Positions 26,036 through 36,667 of a stretch of 64,000 nt of DNA are shown piece after piece; positions within the stretch are counted from its first letter, which is position 1, and each line of letters opens with the position of its first letter. Below the pieces are notes generated by a model. It saw only the letters and a program-made list of their open reading frames with translations. It made no database searches and was not told the DNA's origin. The translations under genes were made by a program, and so were the position numbers. The DNA comes from Planctomycetota bacterium (GTDB lineage: Bacteria > Planctomycetota > GCA-002687715): the NCBI GenBank assembly GCA_002683135.1, contig NYSS01000026.1:1-64000 (forward strand), in the 5' to 3' direction.

Positions 26036-28290
26036 GTCGTCGGTGGTGGAGGGCGTCCGGCCAGGTACTGGGGCGGCCACCACTGGTCACGGTAGTCATA
26101 GTGGCTCGACGCAGACAGGGGGATGTATGGGTCGCGCAAGAACGGTCGAGCCATACAGACAAGGTCTGCGCGACCGGCGGCGAGGACCGTGTTCGCGTGA
26201 TCGGCCCCGAGGATAGCCCCGACCGCCATGACAGGGACGCCGACCTCGTGCTTGATTCGCTCGGCAAACGGGACTTGATACATGCGCCCATAGACGGGCT
26301 CGGAGCGGGGAGTATTCCCGCCGCTGGAGACGTCTACAGCGTCGCACCCGTTGTCGGCGAGCATGCCCGCGACGGCCACAGCGTCGTCGCCGGTGAGGCC
26401 GTCCTCGTCGTCGGGGAGCCAGTCGGTGGCGCTGATGCGGACGGTCAGCGGGCGCCCGGAAGGCCATCGATCGCGCACGGCTGACATGACTTCGAGGGGG
26501 TAGCGCATGCGATTCTCGAGCGTACCCCCGTACTCGTCGATGCGCCGGTTCGAGGCCGGGGAGATGAAGCTGGATAGGAGGTAGCCATGGGCCATGTGAA
26601 GCTCGAGCAGGTCGAACCCCGCTGCCTCCGCGCGGGCTGCGGCACGTACGAATTCGTCCCGGACCCGGTCCATGTCGACCCGATCCATCGCCTTCGGGGC
26701 CGGCCAGTCGGGCTCAAACGGGTCCGCGGACGGGCCCATGGTGGCCCAGCCGCCGGCGTCCAGTGGGACGTCCCGTCCGTCCCACGGGTGCGCACACGAT
26801 CCCTTGCGCCCCGCGTGCGCGATCTGCAGGCCGATGGCGGCAGGGGAGCGTTCATGAATGAAGGTCGTCACGCGGCGCCAGGCGTCGACATGGGCGTCGG
26901 TGTAGATGCCGGCGCAGCCCGGAGTGATGCGCCCATCCGCCGACACATTCGTCATTTCGGTCATGACGAGCCCGGCCCCGCCGACGGCGCGGCTGCCGAG
27001 GTGGACGAGGTGCCAGTCGTCGACGACGCCGTCCTTGGCGGAATACTGGCACATGGGGCTGACGACGATGCGATTCTTCAGGAGCAGATCGCCGAGGCGG
27101 AACGGCGTGAAGATGGGCGGTGGAGCCCCGCCGTTCGACGCCCGGGGGGCTTGCTCCGAGTCAGCGAATTGGTCGGTCACCCGGGTGACGAGCTCCGGGT
27201 CGCGCTCCTGTAGGTTGTCGTAGGTGATGCGCTTGGAGCGGGTCATCAGGTTGAACGCGAACCGAAGCGGGTGCTGGCCCATGTACCGGGGCGAATTTTC
27301 GAACCACTCGAGGCTGGTCTGGGCCGCCTTCTGGAGCTTCAGCACGTCTACGTGGCGGCTTTGTTGATAGGCGGCGAGCACCGCGGGGATGGGCGCGTCG
27401 GGATGGGAAGAGAACGCGTCGCGCAAGGCGATGGCGTCCTCCATCGCGAGCTTCGTCCCTGACCCGATGGAGAAGTGCGCGGTGTGCGCGGCGTCGCCGA
27501 TGAGGACCACGTTCTCGTGGTGCCATGTCTGACATCGCACGGTCGGGAAGGAGCGCCAGACCGAGCGATTGGCGAGCAGCCGGTGACCCTCGAGTTCATC
27601 GGCGAACAGCGCCTCGCAAAACGTGACCGTCTCCTCCTCGGTGGCGTCCTCTAGCCCCGCCTTGCGCCACACGTCTTCGTGGCACTCGACGATCCAGGTG
27701 GAGAGGCCGTCCTGGAACGGATACGCGTGGACCTGCCATACGCCGTGGCGGTCTTCTTTGAAGATGAACGTGAAGGCCGTCAGGGGCTTGGTGGTCCCGA
27801 GCCATGAGAACTTGCATCTGCGCCAGTCGACGGACGGCTCCACATGTTGGGCCAGCTGTTGGCGGCAGGTGCTGTTGACGCCGTCGGCGGCCAGGATCAG
27901 GTCGGCGTCCTGGACCGCAGTGAGGTCGTCGACCTCCGACTCGAAGTGCATCTCGACCCCGAGCTCTTGGCATCGGTCTTGGAGGATCTTGAGCAGGCGC
28001 TTGCGGGAGAGCCCGCTGAACCCATGCCCCGTGGAGCGGACGCACGTGCCTCCGTAGTAGGTTTCGATGTCGGTCCAGTGCACGAAACTGGCCTCGATGG
28101 CGGCAAACGTCTCAGGATCCGCCTGGGCGATGTTGTCCAGGGTCTCGTCCGAGAACACCACGCCCCACCCGAAGGTGTCGTCGGGCTTGTTGCGTTCGTG
28201 GACGGCGAAGGTGCACCCGGGGAACGCCCTCTTCATGAGGATGCCCGAATAGAGGCCCGCAGGGCCGCCGCCGATGCTGACGATACGCAT
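26032..28290 (-). CDS. Bifunctional salicylyl-CoA 5-hydroxylase/oxidoreductase
   Basis: 752-residue fusion. Residues 1 to about 375 form a flavoprotein monooxygenase: FAD loop SIGGGPAGLYSGILMK, and VVLIGDAAHTAHFSIGSGTKLAMEDA for the second FAD motif. Residues about 395-752 form an OYE-type flavin oxidoreductase: NRIVVSPMCQYSAKDG, GLQIAHAGRKGS, LHMAHGYLLSSFISPASNRR and RMYQVPFAERIK. This exact fusion is known as salicylyl-CoA 5-hydroxylase/oxidoreductase and hydroxylates aryl-CoA thioesters on the way to gentisate-type ring cleavage. No other gene of such a pathway is nearby. It is the first gene of a pair with the MutS-like gene. Confidence 0.88.
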   Translation of the reverse strand: MRIVSIGGGPAGLYSGILMKRAFPGCTFAVHERNKPDDTFGWGVVFSDETLDNIAQADPETFAAIEASFVHWTDIETYYGGTCVRSTGHGFSGLSRKRLLKILQDRCQELGVEMHFESEVDDLTAVQDADLILAADGVNSTCRQQLAQHVEPSVDWRRCKFSWLGTTKPLTAFTFIFKEDRHGVWQVHAYPFQDGLSTWIVECHEDVWRKAGLEDATEEETVTFCEALFADELEGHRLLANRSVWRSFPTVRCQTWHHENVVLIGDAAHTAHFSIGSGTKLAMEDAIALRDAFSSHPDAPIPAVLAAYQQSRHVDVLKLQKAAQTSLEWFENSPRYMGQHPLRFAFNLMTRSKRITYDNLQERDPELVTRVTDQFADSEQAPRASNGGAPPPIFTPFRLGDLLLKNRIVVSPMCQYSAKDGVVDDWHLVHLGSRAVGGAGLVMTEMTNVSADGRITPGCAGIYTDAHVDAWRRVTTFIHERSPAAIGLQIAHAGRKGSCAHPWDGRDVPLDAGGWATMGPSADPFEPDWPAPKAMDRVDMDRVRDEFVRAAARAEAAGFDLLELHMAHGYLLSSFISPASNRRIDEYGGTLENRMRYPLEVMSAVRDRWPSGRPLTVRISATDWLPDDEDGLTGDDAVAVAGMLADNGCDAVDVSSGGNTPRSEPVYGRMYQVPFAERIKHEVGVPVMAVGAILGADHANTVLAAGRADLVCMARPFLRDPYIPLSASSHYDYRDQWWPPQYLAGRPPPPTT

Positions 28291-28336
28291 GCCGCAGGAC
28301 GTTAGCAGAGGGGAGGGCGCGCTTGCACCCCGCCGA

Positions 28337-29056
28337 TCAGCGCCAGCGCAGGAGCATGGTGCGTGGATCGAAGTCTAGGTGGATGCCCTCGGGGGGCTTC
28401 CCGCTGGGCACCTTGACGAACCGAAGGGGGACGTGCCGGTCCTCGGGTTCGAGGGCGACCACGACCGACAGCAGATCCTCGATCCGCGCCAGGGAGTCCG
28501 GCATGTGGCGGTTGTCGTGGTGGGTGGTGCGTCGGGTGTGCGCGGTGAGCCACACCTCGAATTCGAAGTCCTTGGCCAGGGTCTTGAGTCCTTCAAGGTC
28601 TTCGCGGGTCACCGATTCGAAGTCCGGCCAATTGGAGATCTCGACGAGGTCCGGGCTGAAGTCTGCGTGTTTCTGGGCGAAGGTGAGGGTCTGGCGGAGC
28701 CGCTCGAGGGAGAACGTGCCCTTGCCGTAGGTGTGGATGCGGCTGTGTCGTTCCACGCGGGTGAGCATCTCGGCGCGATCGAAGATGTCGAGGCTCTTCT
28801 CGACCTCTCCGAGTATCTCGTCACGGTACGCGCGGATGTCTCCGACCGACTTCCCTAGCCCTACGTGGAGGGCGTGGTGCCCGTCCATGGCCTTGTCGAT
28901 TGCGATGAGGGTGAGGATGGCGACCTTGCCGGTCCCGTGCCGAGACGAGAGGACGCCGATGTTCCCAACCCCCAACCCGCCGCCGAGAACCTTCTCGAAG
29001 ACGCGTAAGGGGCGGTTGCTTCCTGCTTCGCTCGTCCTTGCTTCTTCTACGTTCAT
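28337..29056 (-). CDS. P-loop (RecA/KaiC-like) protein of unknown function
   Basis: 239 residues. The sequence [21 protein letters not shown] near residue 40 resembles a Walker A motif in the DnaB/KaiC/RadA style, but with Val after the Lys in place of Thr/Ser, so ATP use is uncertain. A later stretch ([14 protein letters not shown] and [10 protein letters not shown]) corresponds to the Walker B and following strand of that fold. The start ATG overlaps the EF-G stop (ATGA), so it is translated together with EF-G. That link suggests a role tied to translation or growth state, but this is inference only. Confidence 0.65.
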   Translation of the reverse strand: MNVEEARTSEAGSNRPLRVFEKVLGGGLGVGNIGVLSSRHGTGKVAILTLIAIDKAMDGHHALHVGLGKSVGDIRAYRDEILGEVEKSLDIFDRAEMLTRVERHSRIHTYGKGTFSLERLRQTLTFAQKHADFSPDLVEISNWPDFESVTREDLEGLKTLAKDFEFEVWLTAHTRRTTHHDNRHMPDSLARIEDLLSVVVALEPEDRHVPLRFVKVPSGKPPEGIHLDFDPRTMLLRWR

Positions 29057-31128
29057 TTTTTGGCCGCTCGTGCTTCCTGGTATTCCTTCACCAACTCGGC
29101 TTGTACCACGGATGGGGCAGACGCATATCGATGGAACTCCATGGAGAACTCCGCCTTGCCCTGTGTGGCTGACCGCAGCGCTGTCGCGTATCCGAACATC
29201 TCGGCGAGCGGGACCTCGGCTTCGATGCGTACGAAGCCGTCGTCATCCATGGTACCGACGAGGATACCTCGGCGCTGTAGTACGGTGGCGACCATCTCTC
29301 CCTGGAATTCACTCGGCCCCTCGAGCGCGACGTTCATGATCGGCTCGAGGACCTGGGGGGAACCCTTGGGATAATACTGACGGAAGCATCCCTCTGCCGC
29401 CGTTTGAAACGCCCGGTCCGAAGAGTCGACGGCATGGTGCTTGCCGTCCTGGAGTTGGACCTTGAGGGAGACTAGCGGAGCCCCGATCAGCGTGCCCTGC
29501 TCCAGTCGGCTCCGGAACCCCTTCTCCACAGAGGGGATGTACTCGCGCGGCACGTGACCTCCGGTCACCGAATCGACGAATTCGAGGCCGTCGTCTTCGC
29601 CCGGTCCGATGAGCCCGATGATCCGTCCGTACTGGCCCGATCCGCCGGTCTGTTTCTTGTGCGTGTAGTCGAAGCGGATCTCCTTCGTCATGCGCTCGCG
29701 ATAGGCGACCTGGGGTGCTCCCACTGTGACGTCCGCGTTGAACTCGCGCTTCATGCGCTCGATGTAGACGTCGAGGTGGAGCTCTCCCATGCCTGAGACG
29801 ATGGTCTCGCCGCTCTTCTCGGCGACGTGGACGCGGAAGGTCGGGTCCTCCTTGCAGAATCGCTGCAAGGCCTTGGACATGTTGGCCTCGGCCTTGCGGT
29901 CCTTGGCGGCGACCGCGAGGTGGATGACGGGCTCGGGGACGTGCATGGACGCGAGCACGAGCTCGCACCCGTTGGACCGGAACGTGTCCCCGGAGGCGCA
30001 GTCGATGCCGAACAGCGCGATGATGTCGCCGGCCTCGGCGGAGGCGATGTCCTCCAGTTTGTCGGAGTGCATGCGCACGAGGCGTCCGATCTTGACCTTG
30101 CGACCCGTGCGGCCGTTGAACACCGTGTCACCCTTGGACAGGCGCCCCTGATACAGGCGCACGTATGTGAGTTGTCCGTAGGGGCCGTCCTCGAGCTTGA
30201 AGGCGTAGGCCAACAGCGGGTCCTCGAGGTCGTGGGTTACGGGATGCTCGCTCTCGTCTCGGGGGTCCACCGCGTTGTTCTGCACGTCCGTGGGGCAGGG
30301 CAGGTATTGCGTCACCGCGTTCAGGAGGAGCTGTACGCCGCGGTTCTTGTAGGCGGAGCCGCAGAACACAGGGCAGAGCTCACGGGTGAGGACGCCATTG
30401 CGAACGGCCTGGTGGATCATCTCCTCGGTAGGGTTGCCCTCGAGGAGGGCTTCGAGGAGCTCGTCGCTGAAGTGGGACGCAGCGTCCAGCATGGCCTCGC
30501 GCCTCGCCTCGGATTCGACCTGGAGATGAGCCGGGATGGGTTCTTCTCGCAGGACCTGGCCGTTATCCCCGTCGAAGAAGATGGCCTTCATGGTGACCAG
30601 GTCAACGACCCCGTCGTGGTCATCGGCGAGGCCGATGGGGATCTGCATCATGACGGCGTTGAGGCGGAGCTTCTCGCGCAGCTGATCGCACACGCTGGCC
30701 GGGTTGGCGCCGGTGCGGTCGCACTTGTTGACGAAGGCCAGGCGCGGGACTTCGTAGCGCTTCATCTGCCGGTCCACGGTGATGGACTGGCTCTGGACGC
30801 CCGCCACGGCACACAGCACGAGGACCGCCCCATCCAGCACCCGAAGGGAGCGCTCGACCTCGATCGTGAAATCGACGTGCCCAGGGGTATCGATGATGTT
30901 GATGCGGTGGCCCTGCCACTCGACGTGGGTCGCCGCCGACGCGATGGTGATGCCCCGCTCGCGCTCGAGCTCCATGGAGTCCATGGTCGCGCCCACCCCG
31001 TCCTTCCCTCGGACCTCGTGCATGGAGTGGATCCGGTCGGTGTAGAAGAGGATTCGCTCTGTGAGCGTCGTCTTCCCCGAGTCGATATGGGCGCTGATTC
31101 CGATGTTGCGTAGCTGCGCGAGGTCCAT
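29053..31128 (-). CDS. fusA: Translation elongation factor G
   Basis: 691 residues, the normal EF-G length. GTPase that moves tRNAs and mRNA through the ribosome. GTPase motifs are G1 [10 protein letters not shown]3 IDTPGHVDF and G4 NKCD; the domain IV and V sequences (for example [16 protein letters not shown]) are intact. The ATG at 31128 has a good ribosome-binding site (GGGGAGG, eight bases upstream) and begins the family sequence; an in-frame ATG at 31191 is rejected. It is not in the str operon here: no rpsL, rpsG or tuf beside it. It may therefore be one of two EF-G paralogues. The P-loop gene follows with a 4-base overlap. Confidence 0.95.
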   Translation of the reverse strand: MDLAQLRNIGISAHIDSGKTTLTERILFYTDRIHSMHEVRGKDGVGATMDSMELERERGITIASAATHVEWQGHRINIIDTPGHVDFTIEVERSLRVLDGAVLVLCAVAGVQSQSITVDRQMKRYEVPRLAFVNKCDRTGANPASVCDQLREKLRLNAVMMQIPIGLADDHDGVVDLVTMKAIFFDGDNGQVLREEPIPAHLQVESEARREAMLDAASHFSDELLEALLEGNPTEEMIHQAVRNGVLTRELCPVFCGSAYKNRGVQLLLNAVTQYLPCPTDVQNNAVDPRDESEHPVTHDLEDPLLAYAFKLEDGPYGQLTYVRLYQGRLSKGDTVFNGRTGRKVKIGRLVRMHSDKLEDIASAEAGDIIALFGIDCASGDTFRSNGCELVLASMHVPEPVIHLAVAAKDRKAEANMSKALQRFCKEDPTFRVHVAEKSGETIVSGMGELHLDVYIERMKREFNADVTVGAPQVAYRERMTKEIRFDYTHKKQTGGSGQYGRIIGLIGPGEDDGLEFVDSVTGGHVPREYIPSVEKGFRSRLEQGTLIGAPLVSLKVQLQDGKHHAVDSSDRAFQTAAEGCFRQYYPKGSPQVLEPIMNVALEGPSEFQGEMVATVLQRRGILVGTMDDDGFVRIEAEVPLAEMFGYATALRSATQGKAEFSMEFHRYASAPSVVQAELVKEYQEARAAKK

Positions 31129-31263
31129 GGCAGAGGCCTCCCCGCCGGCACGTTGCCAACGGTGTGCGCCAATCAAAAGACCGACCTTCACGAAAAGGCG
31201 ACCCGACCGCCTGGGTCAGCGGGGCGTTTCGCGGGTCACTCCGGGGTGATGGGCCAGCCAGGC

Positions 31264-33084
31264 TTACCGAAAGCTGTCCATCATCCGCTCGAGCACCCAG
31301 GGGGCTGCCCCCGGGGCGCGATCGACGATCCGGGCTGCGATGGCAAGGGCGCTGGCGAAGCCGATGGTGCGACACTGGAAGACCAGGCCGTCTTTGTCGC
31401 TGTAGCCGACGCCGCCCAGGCTGCTCATGTGCGCGAGAAATGTCTTCGCCGGTGGCATCCGGGTGATGTCGATGGGCAAGGAGTCCGGGGTGATGCCGGG
31501 AAGGATGTCGTAGGCAGCTTCGTAGGCGAAGCCGAGCACCCTCTTGGTATCGATCCACCAGATGGCAGAGGACTTGTCCCAGGGCATTCCCTTGACGCAC
31601 GCACGGAAACTGGCTGACGCCGCGGCGATCCCCGGGCTCTGCTGGGCCACGTGGTCGAGCCGGTCGAGCGCCTCCTCGATGCCGCTGCGGGTCGGGGAAA
31701 CGAGCAGGCGGTCGGCGGTCAAGGTGTAGCAAGGGCTACCTGGGAAGTTCTGCCATCCACGGGGCGCCGCCATGTGGATGGTGTGGTCGCGGTGCTCGAT
31801 GGTCCGGAAATTCGCCGGGATCTGGGTCAGGAGCGCGCCGATGAGGGCGCTGGCCTTCTCGCGATCGCGCACCTCGATTGAAGCGACGATCTTGGGGACG
31901 CGGAGGTCCCGTGGCATCTCGGCGTAGATCGCGAACTCGTGGCCCAGGGCGGCCAGTATGTCGCCTCGGAGGCTGAAGCCGAGTTCTCTCTCGACCGCGG
32001 CGACCATGCCCTGGCCCTGGACCGCCATCTCCGGGCCGCCGAGGGAGGCGAAGCTGGTCCAGGCGGTGTCCCACGCCGTGGCGAAGTCGCAACGCAAGGC
32101 GACGAAGGCGAGGGCGTCGGGCGGGATCAGGTCGAGGGTCTTGGGGCTCAGGGGCCGGCCCCCATCGAGGGCCAGCATCCCGCTCCTAGGCGCTGGAGCG
32201 TCGAGGTAGATGGTGTCGAACGAGTCTCCGCCGTGGATCGCGCTCGCGAGGTAGAGCGCGTTTGCTCCTCCGAACCCCGACGCGTCGATTTGCTCCAGGA
32301 TGTCGTTCGGGATCAGCAACTTGAAGCGCCGCTTGATGGCGTCGATGCCAGCGTAGAACTCCACCAACGTATCGCCCTTGGATCGATTGCGGCAGCGCTG
32401 GAAGAGGGGACTGGTGGCGAGCGTCTTGGGGGATTCCCGCTTGGAGAAATTGATGCACTTGCGGATCGGGCCCTGGCCCACGCTCACCAGCAGCAGGTTC
32501 TCAAGGTAGGCGTAGCAGAAAGCGAAGTTCAGGCCACCGAAGTTGACCTTGTAGACGTGGACATCGACCTCTTTGAACGGCTTTACTTCGTGGGTGATGC
32601 CTTGCTGGTCCAGCATCGGCTGCATTTGATTCAGCGTCATTGCAACCAGGTCCCTGGTCGCGTTGGGGTTTGAACTGATGTCGAGCGCGACGACCGCAGA
32701 GGGCATCACGGGGATGGTGGAATCAGTGGCGATGCTCAGCCCCGTCAGGGCGAACGCCACGCGCCCGCTGAAGACGCCCTTGAGCATGTCCCACGGGCCC
32801 TGGAATTCGGCCGGGGTTTGTGCCGCGAGCTCGTTGTAGCGCCCGATGAGCTGGCTCAGGAATGCTTGGGTTTGAGGGTGAGCGAACAGGTCGTAGAGCC
32901 CCAGGCCCTCGGCGGCCTTGCTGCAGGCATCGATGCCTGCGAAGGAGGCGAAGGCCATGGTGTTGTGGGGCGAAATCGCCTCGAGGGCCAGGCGGCGGGG
33001 AGGCGTGGCGTCCTGGGCCGCGGCCGGCAATACGAGGACAGCCAGGACGATGGTGAGGAGCACGCGGTGCTTGGCGTGGGGCAT
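31264..33084 (-). CDS. Large secreted protein of unknown function (DUF3352-like)
   Basis: 606 residues from ATG 33084, with signal peptide HRVLLTIVLAVLVLPAAAQ. The mature part opens with RRLALEAISPHNTMAFASFAGIDA and contains several repeats of a pattern seen in DUF3352-type proteins: a short 'potential' strand such as PPDALAFVALR, then helices, then a prediction of substrate-free beta sheets. No catalytic residues are apparent. Proteins of this kind are common and multi-copy in Planctomycetota and myxobacteria. An alternative ATG at 33099 adds five residues. Transcribed toward fusA, 135 bases before it. Confidence 0.6.
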   Translation of the reverse strand: MPHAKHRVLLTIVLAVLVLPAAAQDATPPRRLALEAISPHNTMAFASFAGIDACSKAAEGLGLYDLFAHPQTQAFLSQLIGRYNELAAQTPAEFQGPWDMLKGVFSGRVAFALTGLSIATDSTIPVMPSAVVALDISSNPNATRDLVAMTLNQMQPMLDQQGITHEVKPFKEVDVHVYKVNFGGLNFAFCYAYLENLLLVSVGQGPIRKCINFSKRESPKTLATSPLFQRCRNRSKGDTLVEFYAGIDAIKRRFKLLIPNDILEQIDASGFGGANALYLASAIHGGDSFDTIYLDAPAPRSGMLALDGGRPLSPKTLDLIPPDALAFVALRCDFATAWDTAWTSFASLGGPEMAVQGQGMVAAVERELGFSLRGDILAALGHEFAIYAEMPRDLRVPKIVASIEVRDREKASALIGALLTQIPANFRTIEHRDHTIHMAAPRGWQNFPGSPCYTLTADRLLVSPTRSGIEEALDRLDHVAQQSPGIAAASASFRACVKGMPWDKSSAIWWIDTKRVLGFAYEAAYDILPGITPDSLPIDITRMPPAKTFLAHMSSLGGVGYSDKDGLVFQCRTIGFASALAIAARIVDRAPGAAPWVLERMMDSFR

Positions 33085-33262
33085 TGTCAGGATTCCCATG
33101 AGGGGGGTCAGGATGCGTATCCCGTTGCAACCAATGAGGGTACCTTATCTTTGGTGACGCATCCGGCGAGCCGTTTGGCGTCGTGGGTGGCCTTTGGCGG
33201 GCCGCTCGACGGGCAGCTGGCAGCTGGCATACGGCGCCGCTTCGGATAGTTCGCCGACCGCC

Positions 33263-34645
33263 ATGATCTTCGCCAGCGGCATCTTCCTCTTCTGGTTTCT
33301 CCCGGCCCTGCTGTTGGTCTACTACGGGAGCCCTCGGGCGGTGCGGTCATTGGTGATCGCCGGCGCGAGCTACATCTTCTATGGGTGGTGGCGACCGGAC
33401 TTCGTCGCCCTCATGCTCATCTCGACGGTCGTCGACTACTGGTGCGGGCGGTCCATCGCCGCCGCGCGAGACAGGCAGCGCCCGTGCCGGTCTTGGCTGT
33501 TGCTTTCGGTGTGCGTCAACCTCGGTTTACTCGGGTACTTCAAGTACGCGAACTTCGGCGTCGACACCCTGAACGCGCTCCTCGCCGGCATGGGGATGGA
33601 GGCGATGACCTGGACGAAGGTCGTGCTCCCCATCGGGATCTCCTTCTACACGTTCCAGACCATGAGCTACACGATCGACGTCTATCGGGGCGCTGCGCCG
33701 CCGGTCGGACGGTTCCGTGACTTCATGTGCTACGTGGCGATGTTCCCTCAGCTCGTGGCGGGGCCCATCGTTCGCTATCGGGATGTCGCCGATCAACTCC
33801 GCGATCGCACCCACTCGTGGTCCCGCTTCTACCAGGGTGCGTTGCTGTTCGAGTGCGGTCTCGCGAAGAAGCTCCTCATCGCGGATGTCCTCGATCCCGT
33901 CGCATCCCTCGCGTTCGACGGCGCCGCCCCGGGGATGCTCGGCGCCTGGACAGGATTGGGCGCATTCACGCTGCAGATCTACTTTGATTTCTCCGGGTAT
34001 TCGGACATGGCGATCGGCCTCGGTTTGATGCTGGGGTTCCGCTTGCCCGTGAACTTCGACGCCCCGTATCGATCGCGGAGCATCACCGAGTTCTGGCGGC
34101 GTTGGCACATCAGCTTGTCGTCTTGGTTGCGCGACTACCTCTACGTGCCGCTGGGGGGCAACCGGAGGGGGCCGATTCGCACCTACGTGAACCTGGGCGT
34201 GACCATGCTCCTCGGAGGGCTGTGGCATGGAGCGAACTGGACGTTCATGGCGTGGGGAGCCTGGCAGGCGGCGTGGCTGATCGTCGAACGCCTGGGGGGC
34301 AGGGAGGCGGTCTGGCGCAGGGCCCCCGGCGTCTTGAGGCAGGCCGCTTGCTTCCTGGTCGTCATGCTGGGCTGGGTCTGGTTTCGGTCCGCTGACCTGG
34401 GCGCGGCCATGGATTACTTCGGGGCCCTGGCCGGCGCGGGTGCGGGGGGCCCTGTGCCAATAGCTCCCATTCACGTCGTGGCCCTCGTCGCCGGGGTCGT
34501 CATTACGTTCGCGTTGCCCACGAGTCAGCAGCTCGCTGCGCGGGATCGGCTCCTGTGGGTGATCGGCGTGCAACTGGCGTTCTTTATCGCGATCCTTCAA
34601 CTTCACGCGGAAGACCATGTCCCGTTCCTCTACTTCCAGTTCTGA
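33263..34645 (+). CDS. MBOAT-family O-acyltransferase (AlgI-like)
   Basis: 460-residue polytopic membrane protein of the MBOAT family that moves acetyl groups across the inner membrane for polysaccharide O-acetylation. Key motifs: PIGISFYTFQTMSYTIDVYRG, FPQLVAGPIVRY, FDFSGYSDMAIGL, and FWRRWHISLSSWLRDYLYVPLGG; the catalytic His322 lies in GLWHGANWTF. It overlaps by 29 bases with the next gene, which encodes the periplasmic AlgX-like partner. No alginate or cellulose synthase genes are nearby, so the polymer is unknown. Confidence 0.93.
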   Translation: MIFASGIFLFWFLPALLLVYYGSPRAVRSLVIAGASYIFYGWWRPDFVALMLISTVVDYWCGRSIAAARDRQRPCRSWLLLSVCVNLGLLGYFKYANFGVDTLNALLAGMGMEAMTWTKVVLPIGISFYTFQTMSYTIDVYRGAAPPVGRFRDFMCYVAMFPQLVAGPIVRYRDVADQLRDRTHSWSRFYQGALLFECGLAKKLLIADVLDPVASLAFDGAAPGMLGAWTGLGAFTLQIYFDFSGYSDMAIGLGLMLGFRLPVNFDAPYRSRSITEFWRRWHISLSSWLRDYLYVPLGGNRRGPIRTYVNLGVTMLLGGLWHGANWTFMAWGAWQAAWLIVERLGGREAVWRRAPGVLRQAACFLVVMLGWVWFRSADLGAAMDYFGALAGAGAGGPVPIAPIHVVALVAGVVITFALPTSQQLAARDRLLWVIGVQLAFFIAILQLHAEDHVPFLYFQF

Positions 34646-36518
34646 CGGCCTGATCACCGAATCGTCGCCAGCGCGTACACGGACGTTGGTCGTCTCCGCG
34701 ATCTTCTGCTGTGTCTGCGGGGGGACCGGGTTGATCGATCTCGTGTCGCCGACCCACGTCCGGGTCGCCGGGCTCGAGGCGGAGGCGGAGGCGCGGCGCT
34801 GGGAGCAGGCGCGCTTCTGGGACGGCACCCTCGCCCGCCAGCTCGATCGCTCGCTGCGGAAGCGGTCGACGGTCCGCCGCGCTGTCCTGCCCCCTTGGAC
34901 AGCGGCGCTGTGGGGCGCCCTGGATGAGACGCGGGACGACGTCGTGAGCGGTGAGGACGGCTACCTATTCCGAGACGGGTTGCGCGGCTGGCGCTCGGAG
35001 GTGCGGGGGGATGTGCGAGGTGCGCCACCCCGCGTCGTGTCCTATGTGGCGCGGCGCCTGCGAGCTCGGGGTGTGCGCCTGGTCGTCTTTCCGGTACCCA
35101 GCAAGGCGGCCATGCACTCGGACCTCATGAGGCCCGCGGAGCGTCCGCCTCTCGGCGCGTATGAGGCCTGGATGAATGACCTGGATGCGCTCGGCGTTGA
35201 GGCTGTGGACGTCGCCGCGGTGTTCGCGGCCCATCCTGACGAGCAGTTGTATTCACGAACGGACACCCATTGGTCGAACGCCGGCGCCCGTTGGGCGGCC
35301 GAGGCGGCGGTGAGGGCCGCGGGTGTCCTCGTCCCCGAGTCAGCTCGGACCACCGTGGTCCGCTCCTCCGGCCTGGCTATCGACGCGGGCAACATCCTCG
35401 ACTGGATGGGGATCGACTCATCCGATGTCCGGGCCGGCGGCGCCACCGGTTCGATCCTGGATGCCCTGGGCTGCCTGCACACCATCGAGGCATTCGACGT
35501 CCGTGATCGTGATACGGGGGCGTCGGCGACCGGGCTCGCGCGGAATCCGGGTGCCCCCGTGGTGCTCGTCGGCACCAGCTTCACGGGCGCCGCGGGCTTC
35601 TTCCGATTCGTCGGGCACTACAGCGAGCGGCAGATCTACGCCGTCGCGCTGCCGGGCGGTGGCCCGGGGGGCGCCCTCGAGGAGGTGCTGCGGCGCGCCG
35701 CCGACGCGGATCTCGAGCGGTGGCCTGACGTCGTGGTGTGGGAGTTTCAGGCGCATAGCCCGCAGGTGACGCCGTTTCATTTCCTGGACCTGGCGCGGCT
35801 GGCGGGGTTGCTCCCGGGTGGCGGGTTCGAGCCGCTCCCTGGCGTCGTGCTTGAGCGGACCGGTCGTCTGATTGACGGTTCACACGAGTTGACCGAGCGG
35901 GGTGTGAGCGGGCGGTTGCGTTGGGATCAGTTGGCGCAGCCGGGTGATGGCCGGGTCGGCCTGCGGCTGGTCGGGCGGGCGGACGGGCCCATCGTTGTTC
36001 AGATTGGATTCCGTGGAGTTCACCCACCGTTGCGTGTGCGATGGATGCCTGACCGGGATGCGATCACGATCCCGATCCTGTGGGGAGACGTCACAGGGTT
36101 AAGCGTGCGCCTGCTCTCCGAGACTCCGGTGTCGGTGAGGCTCGAGAGCATGGAGCTCGTGTGGGATCTGGATACCGGGCGCGCCGTGACGGTGGACGTT
36201 GGAGTGCCTGAGGGCACGGGGGACGGATGGCGCTGTGAGGCGACGCTGCCCGCGGGCGTCCTCTCCGTCGCCGGGGCGTCCATCTTGATGCGTGACGCGG
36301 AGGACGCCTCACTCGACGGCGTCGAGGCGGTCCTCCTCGCAGACGGGGCGATCGTGAAGCGCTGGGCGATGGGCCCTGTCGCGTCCGGGACGCGGCTGCT
36401 GGCTCCTCCGCGGGTCGATGCTGGTGCGGCCATGACCCTCGAGTTGCGAGGCGAAGGCCCGGCCCCGCCGCGGGTGTCCACGAGCATCACCGTGGTGCCC
36501 CAACAACGAGGCGGTTGA
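34617..36518 (+). CDS. AlgX/AlgJ-like SGNH O-acetyltransferase with C-terminal beta domain
   Basis: 633 residues. One N-terminal membrane segment (about 22-45) and then a periplasmic SGNH-type acetyltransferase domain. The D-x-H motif is RTDTHWS (Asp216, His218), and the Ser nucleophile is Ser321 in VLVGTSFTG; VVWEFQAHSP closes the domain. From about 430 to 633 is an all-beta region of unclear type, perhaps binding carbohydrate. The start overlaps the AlgI-like gene by 29 bases, so translation is coupled and the pair likely passes acetyl groups from AlgI to the polymer. Confidence 0.85.
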   Translation: MSRSSTSSSDGLITESSPARTRTLVVSAIFCCVCGGTGLIDLVSPTHVRVAGLEAEAEARRWEQARFWDGTLARQLDRSLRKRSTVRRAVLPPWTAALWGALDETRDDVVSGEDGYLFRDGLRGWRSEVRGDVRGAPPRVVSYVARRLRARGVRLVVFPVPSKAAMHSDLMRPAERPPLGAYEAWMNDLDALGVEAVDVAAVFAAHPDEQLYSRTDTHWSNAGARWAAEAAVRAAGVLVPESARTTVVRSSGLAIDAGNILDWMGIDSSDVRAGGATGSILDALGCLHTIEAFDVRDRDTGASATGLARNPGAPVVLVGTSFTGAAGFFRFVGHYSERQIYAVALPGGGPGGALEEVLRRAADADLERWPDVVVWEFQAHSPQVTPFHFLDLARLAGLLPGGGFEPLPGVVLERTGRLIDGSHELTERGVSGRLRWDQLAQPGDGRVGLRLVGRADGPIVVQIGFRGVHPPLRVRWMPDRDAITIPILWGDVTGLSVRLLSETPVSVRLESMELVWDLDTGRAVTVDVGVPEGTGDGWRCEATLPAGVLSVAGASILMRDAEDASLDGVEAVLLADGAIVKRWAMGPVASGTRLLAPPRVDAGAAMTLELRGEGPAPPRVSTSITVVPQQRGG

Positions 36519-36667
36519 GCCCGATTCGCGGTGGTTGGTGGGGCGGCGGCGTTACCCCGGGGTGCGGGCGGCGTCTCACTGTGGGGTGCGCGGGCGACGC
36601 GTCCGGACGGTTCGTCGGGGTTCCCGGGCGCGTCGACCGCGGGCCCCAGCATGATCAGCTCGGGGGT

